64,000 nucleotides of DNA from Campylobacter curvus (GTDB lineage: Bacteria; Campylobacterota; Campylobacteria; Campylobacterales; Campylobacteraceae), in the NCBI RefSeq assembly GCF_013372125.1, contig NZ_CP053826.1, positions 1,178,001-1,242,000 on the forward strand, written 5' to 3'. The notes under the pieces are model-generated. The model saw only the letters and a list, made by a program, of their open reading frames with translations, did no database searches and was not told the origin of the DNA. A program made the translations under genes and the position numbers. This document shows, one piece after another, positions 25,645 to 34,612 of the stretch. How positions within the stretch are numbered: position 1 is the first letter of the stretch; each line of letters opens with the position of its first letter.

Positions 25645-26517
25645 TCAGTCGATAAACCTCTTCGTCAAATTTGCATACGCATCGATGCGACGGTCGCGTA
25701 AAAAAGGCCAAATTCTGCGCACTTCTTCGCTGCGTTTCATATCCACTTCCACGATCTTGCAAAGCTCCCTCTCGCTATCTGCACGCCAAAGCTGCTCGCC
25801 CTGCGCACCAAAGACAAAACTGTTGCCCCAAAATTTGATGCCCGCCATCACGCCACTATCGTCTTTTTCAAAGCCAACGCGATTGACCGCGACGACCGGC
25901 AGCCCGTTTGCGACCGCGTGTCCTCGCTGCACAGCGACCCAGGCTTCGAGCTGACGGGATTTCTCCTCCTCGCTGTCGGCTTCAAACCAGCCTATCGCAG
26001 TCGGATAGATTAGGATTTTCGCCCCGCGTAGCGCCATCAGACGCGCCGCCTCGGGATACCACTGATCCCAGCAAATGAGCACCCCAAGCCGCCCCGCGCT
26101 CGTGTCGATAGGCTCAAAGCCGATGTCACCCGGCGTAAAGTAAAATTTCTCATAAAAGCCCGGGTCGTCCGGAATGTGCATTTTGCGGTATTTGCCGGCG
26201 ATACTACCGTCTTTTTCAAAGACAAAAGCCGTATTGTGATAAAGCCCGTCGGCGCGCTTTTCAAAGAGTGAAGTAACGAGCACGACGCCGTTTGCGCGCG
26301 CCACGTCCGCCCAAAATCTCACGTCCGCCTCCCACTCGCCCGCAAGGTCAAAAAAGCCCGTCTCCTCGCTCTGGCAAAAATACTGCGTCTGATGTAGCTC
26401 CTGACAAACCACTAGCTGCGCTCCACCCTGCGCCGCCTCGCGCACGAACTCCACGGTCTTTTTGGCGGTCGCCTCTTTTGAGCCGTGGAATTTTTGTTGT
26501 AAAAGCGCTATTTTCAT
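25645..26517 (-). CDS. aguB: N-carbamoylputrescine amidase
   Basis: AguB hydrolyses N-carbamoylputrescine to putrescine, CO2 and ammonia, the last step of the agmatine route to polyamines. The 290-aa protein is a nitrilase-superfamily member. The Glu-Lys-Cys triad is visible as VVCQELHQTQYF (Glu near 41), KYRKMHIPDD (Lys near 120) and VLICWDQWYPEAARL (Cys near 157). Length and these motifs match AguB closely. Its pathway partner aguA lies 1.3 kb upstream on the same strand, separated by a cation efflux gene and the intergenic repeat. Confidence 0.95.
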   Translation of the reverse strand: MKIALLQQKFHGSKEATAKKTVEFVREAAQGGAQLVVCQELHQTQYFCQSEETGFFDLAGEWEADVRFWADVARANGVVLVTSLFEKRADGLYHNTAFVFEKDGSIAGKYRKMHIPDDPGFYEKFYFTPGDIGFEPIDTSAGRLGVLICWDQWYPEAARLMALRGAKILIYPTAIGWFEADSEEEKSRQLEAWVAVQRGHAVANGLPVVAVNRVGFEKDDSGVMAGIKFWGNSFVFGAQGEQLWRADSERELCKIVEVDMKRSEEVRRIWPFLRDRRIDAYANLTKRFID

Positions 26518-26683
26518 TGTTTCTCCTTTGTTTAGTTGCCATAAAATTTACCAGTTTCATCAAAAGACGAGTGAAACTTTTTGCGAAATCAAATTTGACT
26601 AGCGAACTTCGCACCGCACGTAAAATTAGATATTTTAAGGTTCTGTTCTAAAAAGCATTAGTTTTTAAAATTTTAAACGTTCT

Positions 26684-26813
26684 AGCATAGTCAAATCTTA
26701 TGAAGTGACACTATCGCCGCCGATTTTGAGGGAAGCTGTAAAGCTGACCGCCAAAATCGTGCTATATGTTCGGCGCTTTGTGGAGCAAGTAAGATTTGCG
26801 AAGCATTCGTTTA
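26684..26813 (-). repeat. Intergenic repeat with internal hairpin, copy B
   Basis: Reversed, this stretch matches 12709-12831 along its length, with some gaps and substitutions. CGATTTTG (26721-26728) pairs with CAAAATCG (26752-26759) around an AGCT...AGCT inner stem (26734-26745). Compared with copy A the closing pair is changed on both sides, so pairing is conserved. It occupies most of the 350-bp gap between the cation efflux gene and aguB, which otherwise shows no gene. Confidence 0.7.
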
Positions 26814-26867
26814 AGACTATCAACACTTTTCAAAGCAGAGCTTATTTTGATAAATCGCTCACGATTT

Positions 26868-27803
26868 TCATATCTCACACGCCCCAAACCTATCATCGCA
26901 CGGGTCAAGATGCGCCGTGATCTCCCAGCTAAACCGGCTAAATTTAGCCCTTATCTCGCGCTCTAGCTCGTCTGAGACCGCGTGCGCGTCAAAGAGCGAA
27001 ATATCTCGCTCAAACACCAAATGCACGCCCAAAAAGCAAGTCTCACCGCTACGCCTGGTCGCGAGATAGTGAAAGCTTAAAATCTCCTTTTTGGATTTTA
27101 TCATATTTTTGATCGCTTCTATCATCGCGGGTTCAAGCGCGCGGTCAAGTAGCACGGTAAAGCTCTCTTTCATCAAATTTACCGCCGAGTGCGCGATATA
27201 GCCGCTGATAATCAGCCCCAGCACCGCATCGACTATCATTAGCCCAGTAAATTTGATAACGATGAGCGCGGCGATGACGGCTAAATTCGTGTAAAAATCG
27301 CTCTTGTAATGCAGCGCGTCGGCTCGCAGGATGAGATTGTCCGTGCGCTTTGCGACCGAGCTTAGAAACGCTATGAGCGCACCCGTGACGACGAGCGAAA
27401 AGCACATCACCCAAAGACTAGCGCCCACATCGATAGCGGCGTCATCTTGCTTAAATTTTAAAATGCTCTCGTAAAATATAAACGCTGCGATACCGATGAT
27501 AAAAACGCCCTCAAACAGCGCAGCCATCGCTTCTAGCTTGGTGTAGCCGAAGTTGAAATTTTCATTTGCCGCGGCGCGCGACTTTTTGAGCGCGAAAAAA
27601 TTTAAAAGCGACACGATAAAATCAAGCATCGAATCGATAGCCGAGCTCATCACGGCCACCGAGCCGCTCGCGATGCCTGTGATAAATTTGATGACAGCAA
27701 GCAAAAACGCGGTCGCGCCAGCTGCCATGACCGCTTTATTTGCGCTATTATCCGCCTTTTGACGGCTTAAATTTACGTTCGTCTCGTAGTCAAATTTTTG
27801 CAA
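26868..27803 (-). CDS. Cation diffusion facilitator family metal exporter
   Basis: CDF proteins export divalent metals (Zn2+, Fe2+, Cd2+, Mn2+, Co2+) from the cytoplasm in exchange for protons. The 311-aa protein has six predicted helices. The metal-binding residues appear in SSAIDSMLDFIVS (helix 2, DxxxD) and HYKSDFYTN (helix 5, HxxxD). A soluble C-terminal domain with several histidines follows (HYLATRRSGE, HLVFERDI). The HxxxD/DxxxD pattern fits FieF-like members, but the metal cannot be set from this. It follows aguA by two bases. Confidence 0.93.
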   Translation of the reverse strand: MQKFDYETNVNLSRQKADNSANKAVMAAGATAFLLAVIKFITGIASGSVAVMSSAIDSMLDFIVSLLNFFALKKSRAAANENFNFGYTKLEAMAALFEGVFIIGIAAFIFYESILKFKQDDAAIDVGASLWVMCFSLVVTGALIAFLSSVAKRTDNLILRADALHYKSDFYTNLAVIAALIVIKFTGLMIVDAVLGLIISGYIAHSAVNLMKESFTVLLDRALEPAMIEAIKNMIKSKKEILSFHYLATRRSGETCFLGVHLVFERDISLFDAHAVSDELEREIRAKFSRFSWEITAHLDPCDDRFGACEI

Positions 27804-27805
27804 AT

Positions 27806-28795
27806 TTAGCCCCGCTCTTTGCGCTCATTTTGCTTCATAAATTTATTCTGGCTAGAACAGTGAAGCGAGCCATTTTGACGCACGAAAACGAGTGAATTTA
27901 CACCGATCACTTCGCGTCCTGGCAGTGCCGCTCGCAGCCTTTCAAGCACGAGCTCGTCGTTCGCGTCGTCATACGTAGGCACGATGAGCGCGCCGTTTAT
28001 AAAAATAAAATTCGCATACGTGCAGCCAAGTCGCTTGCCGCGGTAAAATTTCGCCTTTGGTAGCGGCAGCGGCACGAGCTTAAAGCCCATCGTTTCAAGC
28101 TCCGCTCTCATCGCATTTAGCGGCTCAAAATGTTCATCGCTCGGGTCATCGCAGCTAGCATACGCGATAGTGTCCGGCGAGATGAAGCGAGCGAGCGTAT
28201 CGACGTGACTGTCGGTGTCATCGCCTCTGATGAAGCCGTTTTTAAGCCAGATGATGCGATCTAATCCGAATAGCTCTTTTAGCCGAGCGTCTATTTGCTC
28301 CTTGTTTAGGTGCGGGTTGCGGTTATCGTTTAGTAGGCACATCTCAGTTGTCAGCATCACGCCAGAGCCGTTAAAATCGATACTGCCGCCCTCCAAAATG
28401 AGATCAACGGGCTTTAAATTCGCACCCAAAATTTTTGCCAGCTCGCCATTTACCGCATCGTCTTTCGCGCTTTTAAATTTACCGCCCCAAGCGTTAAATT
28501 TAAAATCATAGCTCAAAATTTCGCCGCCCCGCTCCACGTCAATCATCCCGTAGTCGCGTATCCACGTGTCATCGGTGTCGATTTTGACGAGACGGGCGTT
28601 TTTTAATTTGCCAAAACGCGCGAGAATTTGCTCGTCAGGGCAGATCAGCGCGACCTTTTGAAAGGGCGTGATAGCCGCCACTAGCTGCTCATACGAAGCC
28701 AAAATTTCATCCAGATACTCGCACCAGTCCGTGCCCGCGTGCGGAAGCGATAAAAGTAAAAGCTCTTGTTTTTCCCATTCGCCAAATGCTCTCAA
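27806..28795 (-). CDS. aguA: Agmatine deiminase
   Basis: AguA converts agmatine to N-carbamoylputrescine and ammonia. The 329-aa protein shows the peptidylarginine-deiminase-like fold motifs: DDTWIRDYG (about residues 77-85), ILEGGSIDFNG, DDTDSHVDTLARFI with the catalytic His, and LGCTYANFIFINGALIVPT with the nucleophile Cys near residue 270. With aguB it completes a putrescine route from agmatine. The ATG overlaps the stop of the small membrane protein gene (4 bp). Confidence 0.94.
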   Translation of the reverse strand: MRAFGEWEKQELLLLSLPHAGTDWCEYLDEILASYEQLVAAITPFQKVALICPDEQILARFGKLKNARLVKIDTDDTWIRDYGMIDVERGGEILSYDFKFNAWGGKFKSAKDDAVNGELAKILGANLKPVDLILEGGSIDFNGSGVMLTTEMCLLNDNRNPHLNKEQIDARLKELFGLDRIIWLKNGFIRGDDTDSHVDTLARFISPDTIAYASCDDPSDEHFEPLNAMRAELETMGFKLVPLPLPKAKFYRGKRLGCTYANFIFINGALIVPTYDDANDELVLERLRAALPGREVIGVNSLVFVRQNGSLHCSSQNKFMKQNERKERG

Positions 28796-29034
28796 ATTTT
28801 TCTCCTGTAAATTTTAAATATCCCGTAAATAGTAATGCCTATCCAAAAGACCTCGATCAAAAATGAGCCAAGGTTAAAATGCACCAAAAGCGAGACGGTG
28901 AGCAGCACTGCACCGGCTAAATTTAGTAGCTGATAGCTCATATGCTCGCTCGTGAGCCTACCAAGCTGCAAGAGCAAATACCCAAGCACGATGCAAATCA
29001 TCCCCACAAGCCCGATAAACTGAAAAATATCCAC
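28792..29034 (-). CDS. CBU_0592-like small membrane protein, 80 aa
   Basis: Three hydrophobic helices are seen (about residues 5-23, 33-52 and 57-75). The sequence, for example FIGLVGMICIVLGYLLLQLG and LNLAGAVLLTVSLLVHFN, resembles the CBU_0592 family of small integral membrane proteins of unknown function. It is the first gene of the aguA-CDF run and overlaps aguA by 4 bp. A role in transport of polyamine precursors is only a guess from position. Confidence 0.7.
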   Translation of the reverse strand: MDIFQFIGLVGMICIVLGYLLLQLGRLTSEHMSYQLLNLAGAVLLTVSLLVHFNLGSFLIEVFWIGITIYGIFKIYRRKI

Positions 29035-29152
29035 AAATTTCCTTAAATTTAAAACGAGATTGTAGCATATTTTACGCGCCAGGCTTTTATAAATTTTTCA
29101 ATAAAATATTAGTATTATATCATTTTTTTAAAAAATATTTAAGGAGTGTAAT

Positions 29153-30142
29153 GTGAAAATCACTATTTTGTTGCCACTTGCGGCCTGTTGCCTGCCAAAT
29201 TCCGCCTTTGCATTCGACGCGGCGAAAAACAAGGCTAAAAACGCGCTTCCTTTTGAGGCCAAGGTGCAGGAATTTAAGCTGCCAGCAGCCATAGACGAAA
29301 ACGGTGTCATCGATGAGAGCAAGCTTGGCGACTCACCGTATGCAAAGGCCGTGATCTACGGCTCAAAGCTCATAAACGAGACTACAAGGTATCTAGGGCT
29401 TCAGGCAAAGGACGAGAAAAAGCGCTTTGCCGGAAACAACCTCTCATGCTCGAGCTGCCACGCAAGCGGCGGAGTCGTGCAGACGCAAAGCTCGTTTGTA
29501 GGTATCACGGCGAGATTTCCGCAGTATAACTCAAGAGGCGATCGCATCATCACCTTACAAGACCGCATCAACGGCTGCTTCATGCGCTCGATGTCTGGCA
29601 AGCCCATACCTACAAATTCCGACGAGATGAGAGCGATGCTAGCCTATATGCACTATCTCTCGGTCGGCTACGGGGTGGGCTCAAAGGTAAAAGGCACGGT
29701 GGTAAAGCCCGAATTTATAGATAGAGCCGCCGATCCCAAAAAAGGAGCTAAAATTTATGCGGATAGGTGCGCCTCCTGCCACGGAGAAAACGGCGAAGGC
29801 ATGATAAACGAAGAGTTTGCAAAAGGCGGAGACTACTACACTTTCCCGCCTCTTTGGGGCAAGGATAGCTACAACACGGGTGCCGGGATGTATCGCCTCA
29901 TAAAGGCCGCGGGCTACGTAAAATCAAGCATGCCAAAGGGCGATGCGACGCTAAGCTGGGAGGAGGCTTACGACGTGGCCGCCTTCATGAACTCGCACGA
30001 GCGACCTATCAAAGAGGGGCGCGAGAAAGACTTTCCAGACCGCGATATAAAACCTATGGATATGGACGTGGGACCTTACAACGACGGCTTTGACGAGAAC
30101 ACCCATAGGTTTGGACCTTACAAACAAATGATCAAAAAATAA
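29153..30142 (+). CDS. tsdA: Dihaem c-type cytochrome, TsdA-like thiosulfate dehydrogenase/tetrathionate reductase
   Basis: TsdA interconverts thiosulfate and tetrathionate in the periplasm. The 329-aa protein starts with GTG (AAGGAG site upstream; the ATG two bases earlier reads straight into TGA) and has a signal peptide (residues 1-20). Two haem sites are present: CSSCH (99-103) and CASCH (206-210). The conserved DRINGCFMRSMSGKPIP segment provides Cys142, 39 residues after the first haem histidine, matching the position of the unusual Cys axial haem ligand of TsdA. Campylobacter jejuni uses related enzymes as tetrathionate reductases. Direction of the reaction in vivo is not known. Confidence 0.85.
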   Translation: MKITILLPLAACCLPNSAFAFDAAKNKAKNALPFEAKVQEFKLPAAIDENGVIDESKLGDSPYAKAVIYGSKLINETTRYLGLQAKDEKKRFAGNNLSCSSCHASGGVVQTQSSFVGITARFPQYNSRGDRIITLQDRINGCFMRSMSGKPIPTNSDEMRAMLAYMHYLSVGYGVGSKVKGTVVKPEFIDRAADPKKGAKIYADRCASCHGENGEGMINEEFAKGGDYYTFPPLWGKDSYNTGAGMYRLIKAAGYVKSSMPKGDATLSWEEAYDVAAFMNSHERPIKEGREKDFPDRDIKPMDMDVGPYNDGFDENTHRFGPYKQMIKK

Positions 30143-30157
30143 TTTTCTTAAATTTAA

Positions 30158-30197
30158 GAAGTAATACTAGATTTGTCTTTAAATTTAGCATTACTTC
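30158..30197. promoter_or_regulatory. Inverted repeat in front of the amino acid ABC transporter operon
   Basis: GAAGTAAT (30158-30165) and ATTACTTC (30190-30197) are perfect inverted 8-mers, 24 bases apart. They sit just upstream of a TACAAT -10 box (30200-30205) for the ABC transporter genes. They could be an operator for a dimeric regulator or a long-loop terminator of tsdA. Confidence 0.4.
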
Positions 30198-30239
30198 GCT
30201 ACAATCTCGCAAAAATTTCAGTCGAGAGAAGCTAAGTTT

Positions 30240-30893
30240 ATGGATTTTGAGTTTATAGCAAAATTTTACCCGATGTATGTAAAAGCCGCGATACTGACGA
30301 TAAATATCGCATTTTGGGGCATACTTTTTTCGCTCATCGTCGGTATGTTTTGCACGCTAGTGAAATTTTACAAGGTCAAATTCTTGATCCCGTTGATAAA
30401 CTGCTACATCGAGCTTTCGCGCAACACGCCGCTGCTTATCCAGCTGTTTTTCCTCTACTACGGCTTGCCAAAGCTTGGCGTGCAGATTGGCTCATTTACC
30501 TGCGCGGTGATCGGACTTACGTTTCTTGGCGGCAGCTATATGGCTGAGAGCTTTCGACTGGGCTTTGAGGCAGTGAGGAAAAGTCAGATTGAGGCGGGGC
30601 TTAGCATCGGGCTTAGCCAAAACCAGCTCCTACGCTACGTTATCGTCCCGCAGGCATTTGGCGTATCCCTGCCATCTATCAGCGCAAACGTGATATTTTT
30701 ACTCAAAGAGACCTCGATCGTAAGCATCGTCGCACTGGCAGATCTCGTCTATGTCGCAAAGGACATCATCGGACTTTACTACAAGACGGACGAGGCGCTT
30801 TTTATGCTCGTCGTAAGCTACCTTGTCCTAATACTGCCGATCTCGCTAGCACTTACATGGCTTGAAAAAAGGATGAGAGTTGCAAGGAGTTAG
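30240..30893 (+). CDS. Amino acid ABC transporter permease 1 (HisM/ArtQ family)
   Basis: The 217-aa protein has five predicted helices and the permease signature that contacts the ATPase: EAGLSIGLSQNQLLRYVIVP (about residues 117-136). ELSRNTPLLIQLFFLYYGLP, found in polar amino acid permeases, is also present. It forms the membrane channel with the next gene's product, with which it overlaps by 14 bp. The downstream CjaA-type binding protein indicates cysteine (or cystine) uptake. Confidence 0.92.
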   Translation: MDFEFIAKFYPMYVKAAILTINIAFWGILFSLIVGMFCTLVKFYKVKFLIPLINCYIELSRNTPLLIQLFFLYYGLPKLGVQIGSFTCAVIGLTFLGGSYMAESFRLGFEAVRKSQIEAGLSIGLSQNQLLRYVIVPQAFGVSLPSISANVIFLLKETSIVSIVALADLVYVAKDIIGLYYKTDEALFMLVVSYLVLILPISLALTWLEKRMRVARS

Positions 30894-31548
30894 CATTTTA
30901 TTTGACTGGCAAAATTTAGTGCGCCTTGGCGAAGGACTGCTCGTCAGCACTGAAATTTCTCTCATCTCGATCATCGTCTCGCTCGTCGGCGGCTTATTTT
31001 TGGGCGTTTTGATGAGCTCGAAAAATAAATTTATATTCTACACGCTAAAAATTTGCCTAGAAATCGTGCGGATAATGCCGCAAATCGTCTGGCTGTTTTT
31101 GTTTTATTTTGGCGTCAGCAAGGCTTTTGGCATCCATCTATCGGCATTTAACGCATCGCTTATCGTTTTTAGCCTTTGGGGCGTGTTTGAGATGATGGAT
31201 ATCGTGCGCGGAGCGATCGCGTCGATACCAAAGCATCAGTTTGAAAGTGCGGCATCGCTGGGGCTTAGCAAGGCGCAAATTTACACCTACGTCATCATAC
31301 CTCTTGCCACGCGCCGCTTAGTGCCGGGTGCCGTAAATCTGCTAAGTCGTATGATAAAGACCACGTCGATAGTCGTGCTTATCGGCGTTATCGAGGTCGT
31401 CAAAGTCGGCCAGCAGATCATCGAAAGAAACGTCTTTACGAACCCGATGGCGCCGTTTTGGATCTACGGGCTGATATTCTTTTTGTATTTTATAGTCTGT
31501 TTTCCGATCTCAAAGCTTTCAAAACGGCTCGAAGAAAAATGGGGATAA
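30880..31548 (+). CDS. Amino acid ABC transporter permease 2
   Basis: The 222-aa protein is a second HisM-type permease subunit, with EIVRIMPQIVWLFLFYFGVS and the EAA-like loop ESAASLGLSKAQIYTYVIIP. The start is a TTG inside the end of the previous gene, so translation is probably coupled; AGGAG lies within the first codons rather than before them, so a nearby internal start cannot be excluded. Nine bases separate it from the ATPase gene. Confidence 0.9.
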   Translation: MQGVSILFDWQNLVRLGEGLLVSTEISLISIIVSLVGGLFLGVLMSSKNKFIFYTLKICLEIVRIMPQIVWLFLFYFGVSKAFGIHLSAFNASLIVFSLWGVFEMMDIVRGAIASIPKHQFESAASLGLSKAQIYTYVIIPLATRRLVPGAVNLLSRMIKTTSIVVLIGVIEVVKVGQQIIERNVFTNPMAPFWIYGLIFFLYFIVCFPISKLSKRLEEKWG

Positions 31549-31557
31549 GGGGAGAAA

Positions 31558-32295
31558 ATGAGCGAATACATACTAGAACTTAAAAATTTAGAGAAATACT
31601 ACGGGCAAAATCACGCGCTAAAAAATATAAATTTAGGCGTAAAAAGCGGCGAAGTCGTGGTACTACTTGGACCATCAGGATGCGGTAAAAGCACGACGCT
31701 TCGTTGTATAAACGGCTTGGAGCAAATTTACTCCGGACAGATCGTCATCAACGGCGAAATGATCGATAAAAATTTCAAAGACTGGCAAAGGATCCGCCAA
31801 AAAGTCGGCATGGTCTTTCAAAGCTACGAGCTGTTTGACCATATGAACGTGATCGAAAATGTCTTGCTCGGGCCTCTCAAAGTGCAAGGCAAAAGCCGCG
31901 AAGAAGCCGAGAAAACCGCCGATATGTGGCTAAAACGAGTCGGACTCATAGAAAAAAAATATGCCTATCCAAAGGAGCTTAGCGGCGGGCAAAAGCAGCG
32001 CATCGCTATCGTTAGGAGTCTTTGCCTAAACCCTGAGATCATGCTATTTGACGAGGTTACTGCCGCACTTGATCCGGAGATCGTGCGCGAAGTGCTCGAT
32101 GTCATCATAAATTTAGCGCGAGAGGGCATGACGATGCTGATCGTTACGCACGAGATGAGCTTTGCCAGAGCTGTTGCAAACAGGATAGTGTTTATGGACG
32201 CGGGCGAGATCGTGGAAATAAGCGAACCGGAGCTCTTTTTTACACAGCCGCAAAGCGAACGAGCGAAAAAATTCCTAAATTTATTCTCATTTTAG
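31558..32295 (+). CDS. Amino acid ABC transporter ATP-binding protein (GlnQ-type)
   Basis: The 245-aa protein powers the transporter. It has a Walker A motif GPSGCGKST (about residues 38-46), Q-loop VFQSYELFDH, the signature LSGGQKQRIAIVRSL and Walker B MLFDEVTAALDPE. This is the standard polar amino acid ATPase layout except for VTAALDPE where STSALDPE is usual, a small change also seen in Campylobacter PebC-type proteins. GGGGAGAAA precedes the ATG. Confidence 0.95.
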   Translation: MSEYILELKNLEKYYGQNHALKNINLGVKSGEVVVLLGPSGCGKSTTLRCINGLEQIYSGQIVINGEMIDKNFKDWQRIRQKVGMVFQSYELFDHMNVIENVLLGPLKVQGKSREEAEKTADMWLKRVGLIEKKYAYPKELSGGQKQRIAIVRSLCLNPEIMLFDEVTAALDPEIVREVLDVIINLAREGMTMLIVTHEMSFARAVANRIVFMDAGEIVEISEPELFFTQPQSERAKKFLNLFSF

Positions 32296-32364
32296 TAAAA
32301 ACAAGAGATAATTTATCCGTTTCCAATCCCTGTTTAGACCAAATTTTTGAGTCTTATATCTTTC

Positions 32365-32381
32365 GTGGCATATTGTGCCAC
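32365..32381 (+). terminator. Intra-operon hairpin in front of cjaA
   Basis: GTGGCATATTGTGCCAC is a perfect 6-bp stem with a 5-base loop, followed by TTATTTT and then the cjaA ribosome-binding site. It may act as a partial terminator or mRNA stabiliser that adjusts binding-protein levels relative to the membrane parts; this is inference. Confidence 0.5.
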
Positions 32382-32400
32382 TTATTTTAAAGGAGAAAGA

Positions 32401-33267
32401 ATGAGAAAATTTAGTATTTTCTTTTTGGCAGTAATCGCTACCGTCTTTCTAACGGGTTGTGGTGAAGAAAAAGGTGCTGACAAGTCAGCCTCCGCGCCGT
32501 CCGAGCAAAAAGCCGGCGCTATCGCTAAGATCAAAGAGCGCGGCTACGTGCGCATAGGCGTTTTTAGCGACAAACCACCGTTTGGCTACGTCGACAAAGA
32601 CGGTAAAAATCAAGGCTACGACATCTACTTTGCAAAACGCATCGCAAAAGATATGCTTGGCGATGAGAGCAAGGTGAAATTTGAACTGGTCGAAGCTGCC
32701 GGACGCGTAGAGGTTTTAACCGCTGATAAGGTCGATATAACTTTGGCAAATTTCACAAAAACACCTGAACGAGCACAGGTTGTTGATTTTGCGCTTCCAT
32801 ATATGAAAGTCTCACTTGGCGTCGTTAGCCCGGAAGGAGACGTGATAAAAAGCGTAGATGAGCTAAAAGGCAAAAAGCTGATCGTCAATAAAGGTACGAC
32901 TGCGGACGCGTATTTTACAAAAAACTATCCTGACATAGAGCTTGTCAAATACGATCAAAATACCGAGACCTTCGCGGCTTTGGTCGATAAACGCGGGGCA
33001 GCTCTTGCACATGATAATGCTCTGCTCTTTGCGTGGGCAAAGGAAAATCCGGGCTTTGTAGTCGGTATCGAGGCGCTTGGCGATGTCGATGTGATCGCAC
33101 CTGCGGTCAAAAAGGGCAACACGGCTTTACTTGAATGGCTAAACAACGAAATAATCGAACTTGGAAAGGAAAATTTCTTCCACAAAGACTACGATGCGAC
33201 GCTAAAACCTATATATGGCGATAGCGTAAATCCAGAATCTCTCGTCGTCGAGGGCGGGAAACTGTAA
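32401..33267 (+). CDS. cjaA: Cysteine-binding ABC transporter lipoprotein, CjaA family
   Basis: The start is the ATG at 32401 with an AAAGGAG site; the frame extends 18 codons upstream without support. Residues 1-20 are a lipoprotein signal peptide (lipobox LTGC, Cys20). The mature protein is a polar amino acid binding protein that resembles Campylobacter jejuni CjaA from memory of that sequence: KERGYVRIGVFSDKPPFGYV, KGTTADAYFTKNYPDIELVK and VIAPAVKKGN. CjaA binds cysteine and is a strong surface antigen. It is probably inner-membrane anchored, facing the periplasm. The two permeases and the ATPase are encoded just upstream. Confidence 0.92.
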   Translation: MRKFSIFFLAVIATVFLTGCGEEKGADKSASAPSEQKAGAIAKIKERGYVRIGVFSDKPPFGYVDKDGKNQGYDIYFAKRIAKDMLGDESKVKFELVEAAGRVEVLTADKVDITLANFTKTPERAQVVDFALPYMKVSLGVVSPEGDVIKSVDELKGKKLIVNKGTTADAYFTKNYPDIELVKYDQNTETFAALVDKRGAALAHDNALLFAWAKENPGFVVGIEALGDVDVIAPAVKKGNTALLEWLNNEIIELGKENFFHKDYDATLKPIYGDSVNPESLVVEGGKL

Positions 33268-33274
33268 TTTATCT

Positions 33275-33298
33275 GTTTGGTGGATTTTTTCACCAAAC
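33275..33298. terminator. Bidirectional hairpin between cjaA and the glycan locus
   Basis: GTTTGGTG (33275-33282) and CACCAAAC (33291-33298) form a perfect 8-bp stem around GGATTTTTT-type loop bases. It separates the converging cjaA and sugar-transferase genes and probably terminates both units. Confidence 0.75.
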
Positions 33299-33301
33299 AT
33301 C

Positions 33302-34612
33302 CTAACTTGCTCCTTTGCGCGCCAAAACGACCTTAAATGTTTTGATAATGATGACGATGTCGTTCCAAATACTCCAATTTTTCATATACCACGCATCCAT
33401 CTGCGCTCTGGTTTCAAAATCAACATCGCTCCTACCGCTGACCTGCCAGATGCCGGTGATGCCCGGACGCACGGCAAGGATGAGATCTGCGTATTTACCC
33501 ATATCCTTTTTCTCATACTGAGCGCAGGGTCTAGGGCCTACGATGCTCATCTCACCTTTTAACACGTTGATAAGCTGGGGCAACTCATCAAGAGAAGTCT
33601 TGCGGATAAAATTTCCAAATTTTGTGATCCTTGGGTCGTGCTCATATTTGTGATATTTTTCAAAATACTGGATCTCTTGCGGATTTGCCTTTAGATACTC
33701 TTGCAAAATTTGCGAGCTGTTTTCACGCATAGATCTAAATTTCAAGCATCCAAAAAGCCTGCCGTTTCGTCCCATTCTTTCGTGCGAGAAAAATATTTTT
33801 GCATTTGGCTCTTTTATCTTTATCATAGCCATTATTACTAAAAATATCGGCACTAAAATAGGAAGCGCAAGGACGATAAGCACGATGTCAAGGCATCTTT
33901 TCATTACCATACGCGACCTGCTTTTTAAAGAATTTTGGATAGCAAAAATATTTGTCCTAGAATTAAAAAAACCATAAATATGGGCTTTTGTGAAATCATA
34001 GGTTTGCAACATGGGCGCAAATAAAATTTCTTTATTCGCAATTATATTTTGCTCAATCAGCTCATTTAAAATTTCGGGTTTTAATTTCTCATTGGTTATA
34101 AAAAGAGATTCGTAACCTCCACCCGTCTCTTTCACATATCCAAGATATCGATTTGTAAAAATTTCAAGCTCAAAGTCCGTATTTTCGCCGACAACTTTTG
34201 CTCTTTTTTGCCAAATTCCTACTGCAAAAAGCTGTCTTTTTAGTATAAATTTCGATATCGGCAACAAAAACATCATAAAAATAAAGCTCAAAATAAAAAC
34301 CATTCTTGAATATTCATAATTTATCTTTATCAAAGCCAAGATCGCAAGGCTCAAAAATAGCCCCAAAAAGCAGCTCCTGACTATAATGTAGCTCTCATGC
34401 CAAAAATCATATCTTCTAGTATAAACCCCTTGAAAAACAAATAAAAAGATCATGATCGCTTGCACCAAAAAAAGACCAATATACCTGCTGGCATCGTGAA
34501 AAGCTCCACCACCATAGATAAAATTTTTAATCAAAACGGAAAGAGCAATACAAAGCGAGATAACAAAGATGTCACAAATCAGCAAAATCAAAAAAGATAG
34601 ATATTTTTTCAT
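33302..34612 (-). CDS. Undecaprenyl-phosphate sugar-1-phosphate transferase (WbaP/WcaJ family)
   Basis: This enzyme starts glycan repeat-unit assembly by moving a hexose-1-phosphate from a nucleotide sugar to undecaprenyl phosphate. The 436-aa protein has four N-terminal helices (about residues 5-130), a nucleotide-binding-like middle, and a C-terminal catalytic domain. The catalytic domain contains KRCLDIVLIVLALPILVPIF (re-entrant helix), KFRSMRENS, TSLDELPQLINVLKGEMSIVGPRP and RPGITGIWQVSGRSD. The sugar (galactose, glucose or another hexose) is not fixed by these motifs. It is the last gene of the long glycan operon and overlaps manC by 4 bp. Confidence 0.93.
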   Translation of the reverse strand: MKKYLSFLILLICDIFVISLCIALSVLIKNFIYGGGAFHDASRYIGLFLVQAIMIFLFVFQGVYTRRYDFWHESYIIVRSCFLGLFLSLAILALIKINYEYSRMVFILSFIFMMFLLPISKFILKRQLFAVGIWQKRAKVVGENTDFELEIFTNRYLGYVKETGGGYESLFITNEKLKPEILNELIEQNIIANKEILFAPMLQTYDFTKAHIYGFFNSRTNIFAIQNSLKSRSRMVMKRCLDIVLIVLALPILVPIFLVIMAMIKIKEPNAKIFFSHERMGRNGRLFGCLKFRSMRENSSQILQEYLKANPQEIQYFEKYHKYEHDPRITKFGNFIRKTSLDELPQLINVLKGEMSIVGPRPCAQYEKKDMGKYADLILAVRPGITGIWQVSGRSDVDFETRAQMDAWYMKNWSIWNDIVIIIKTFKVVLARKGAS

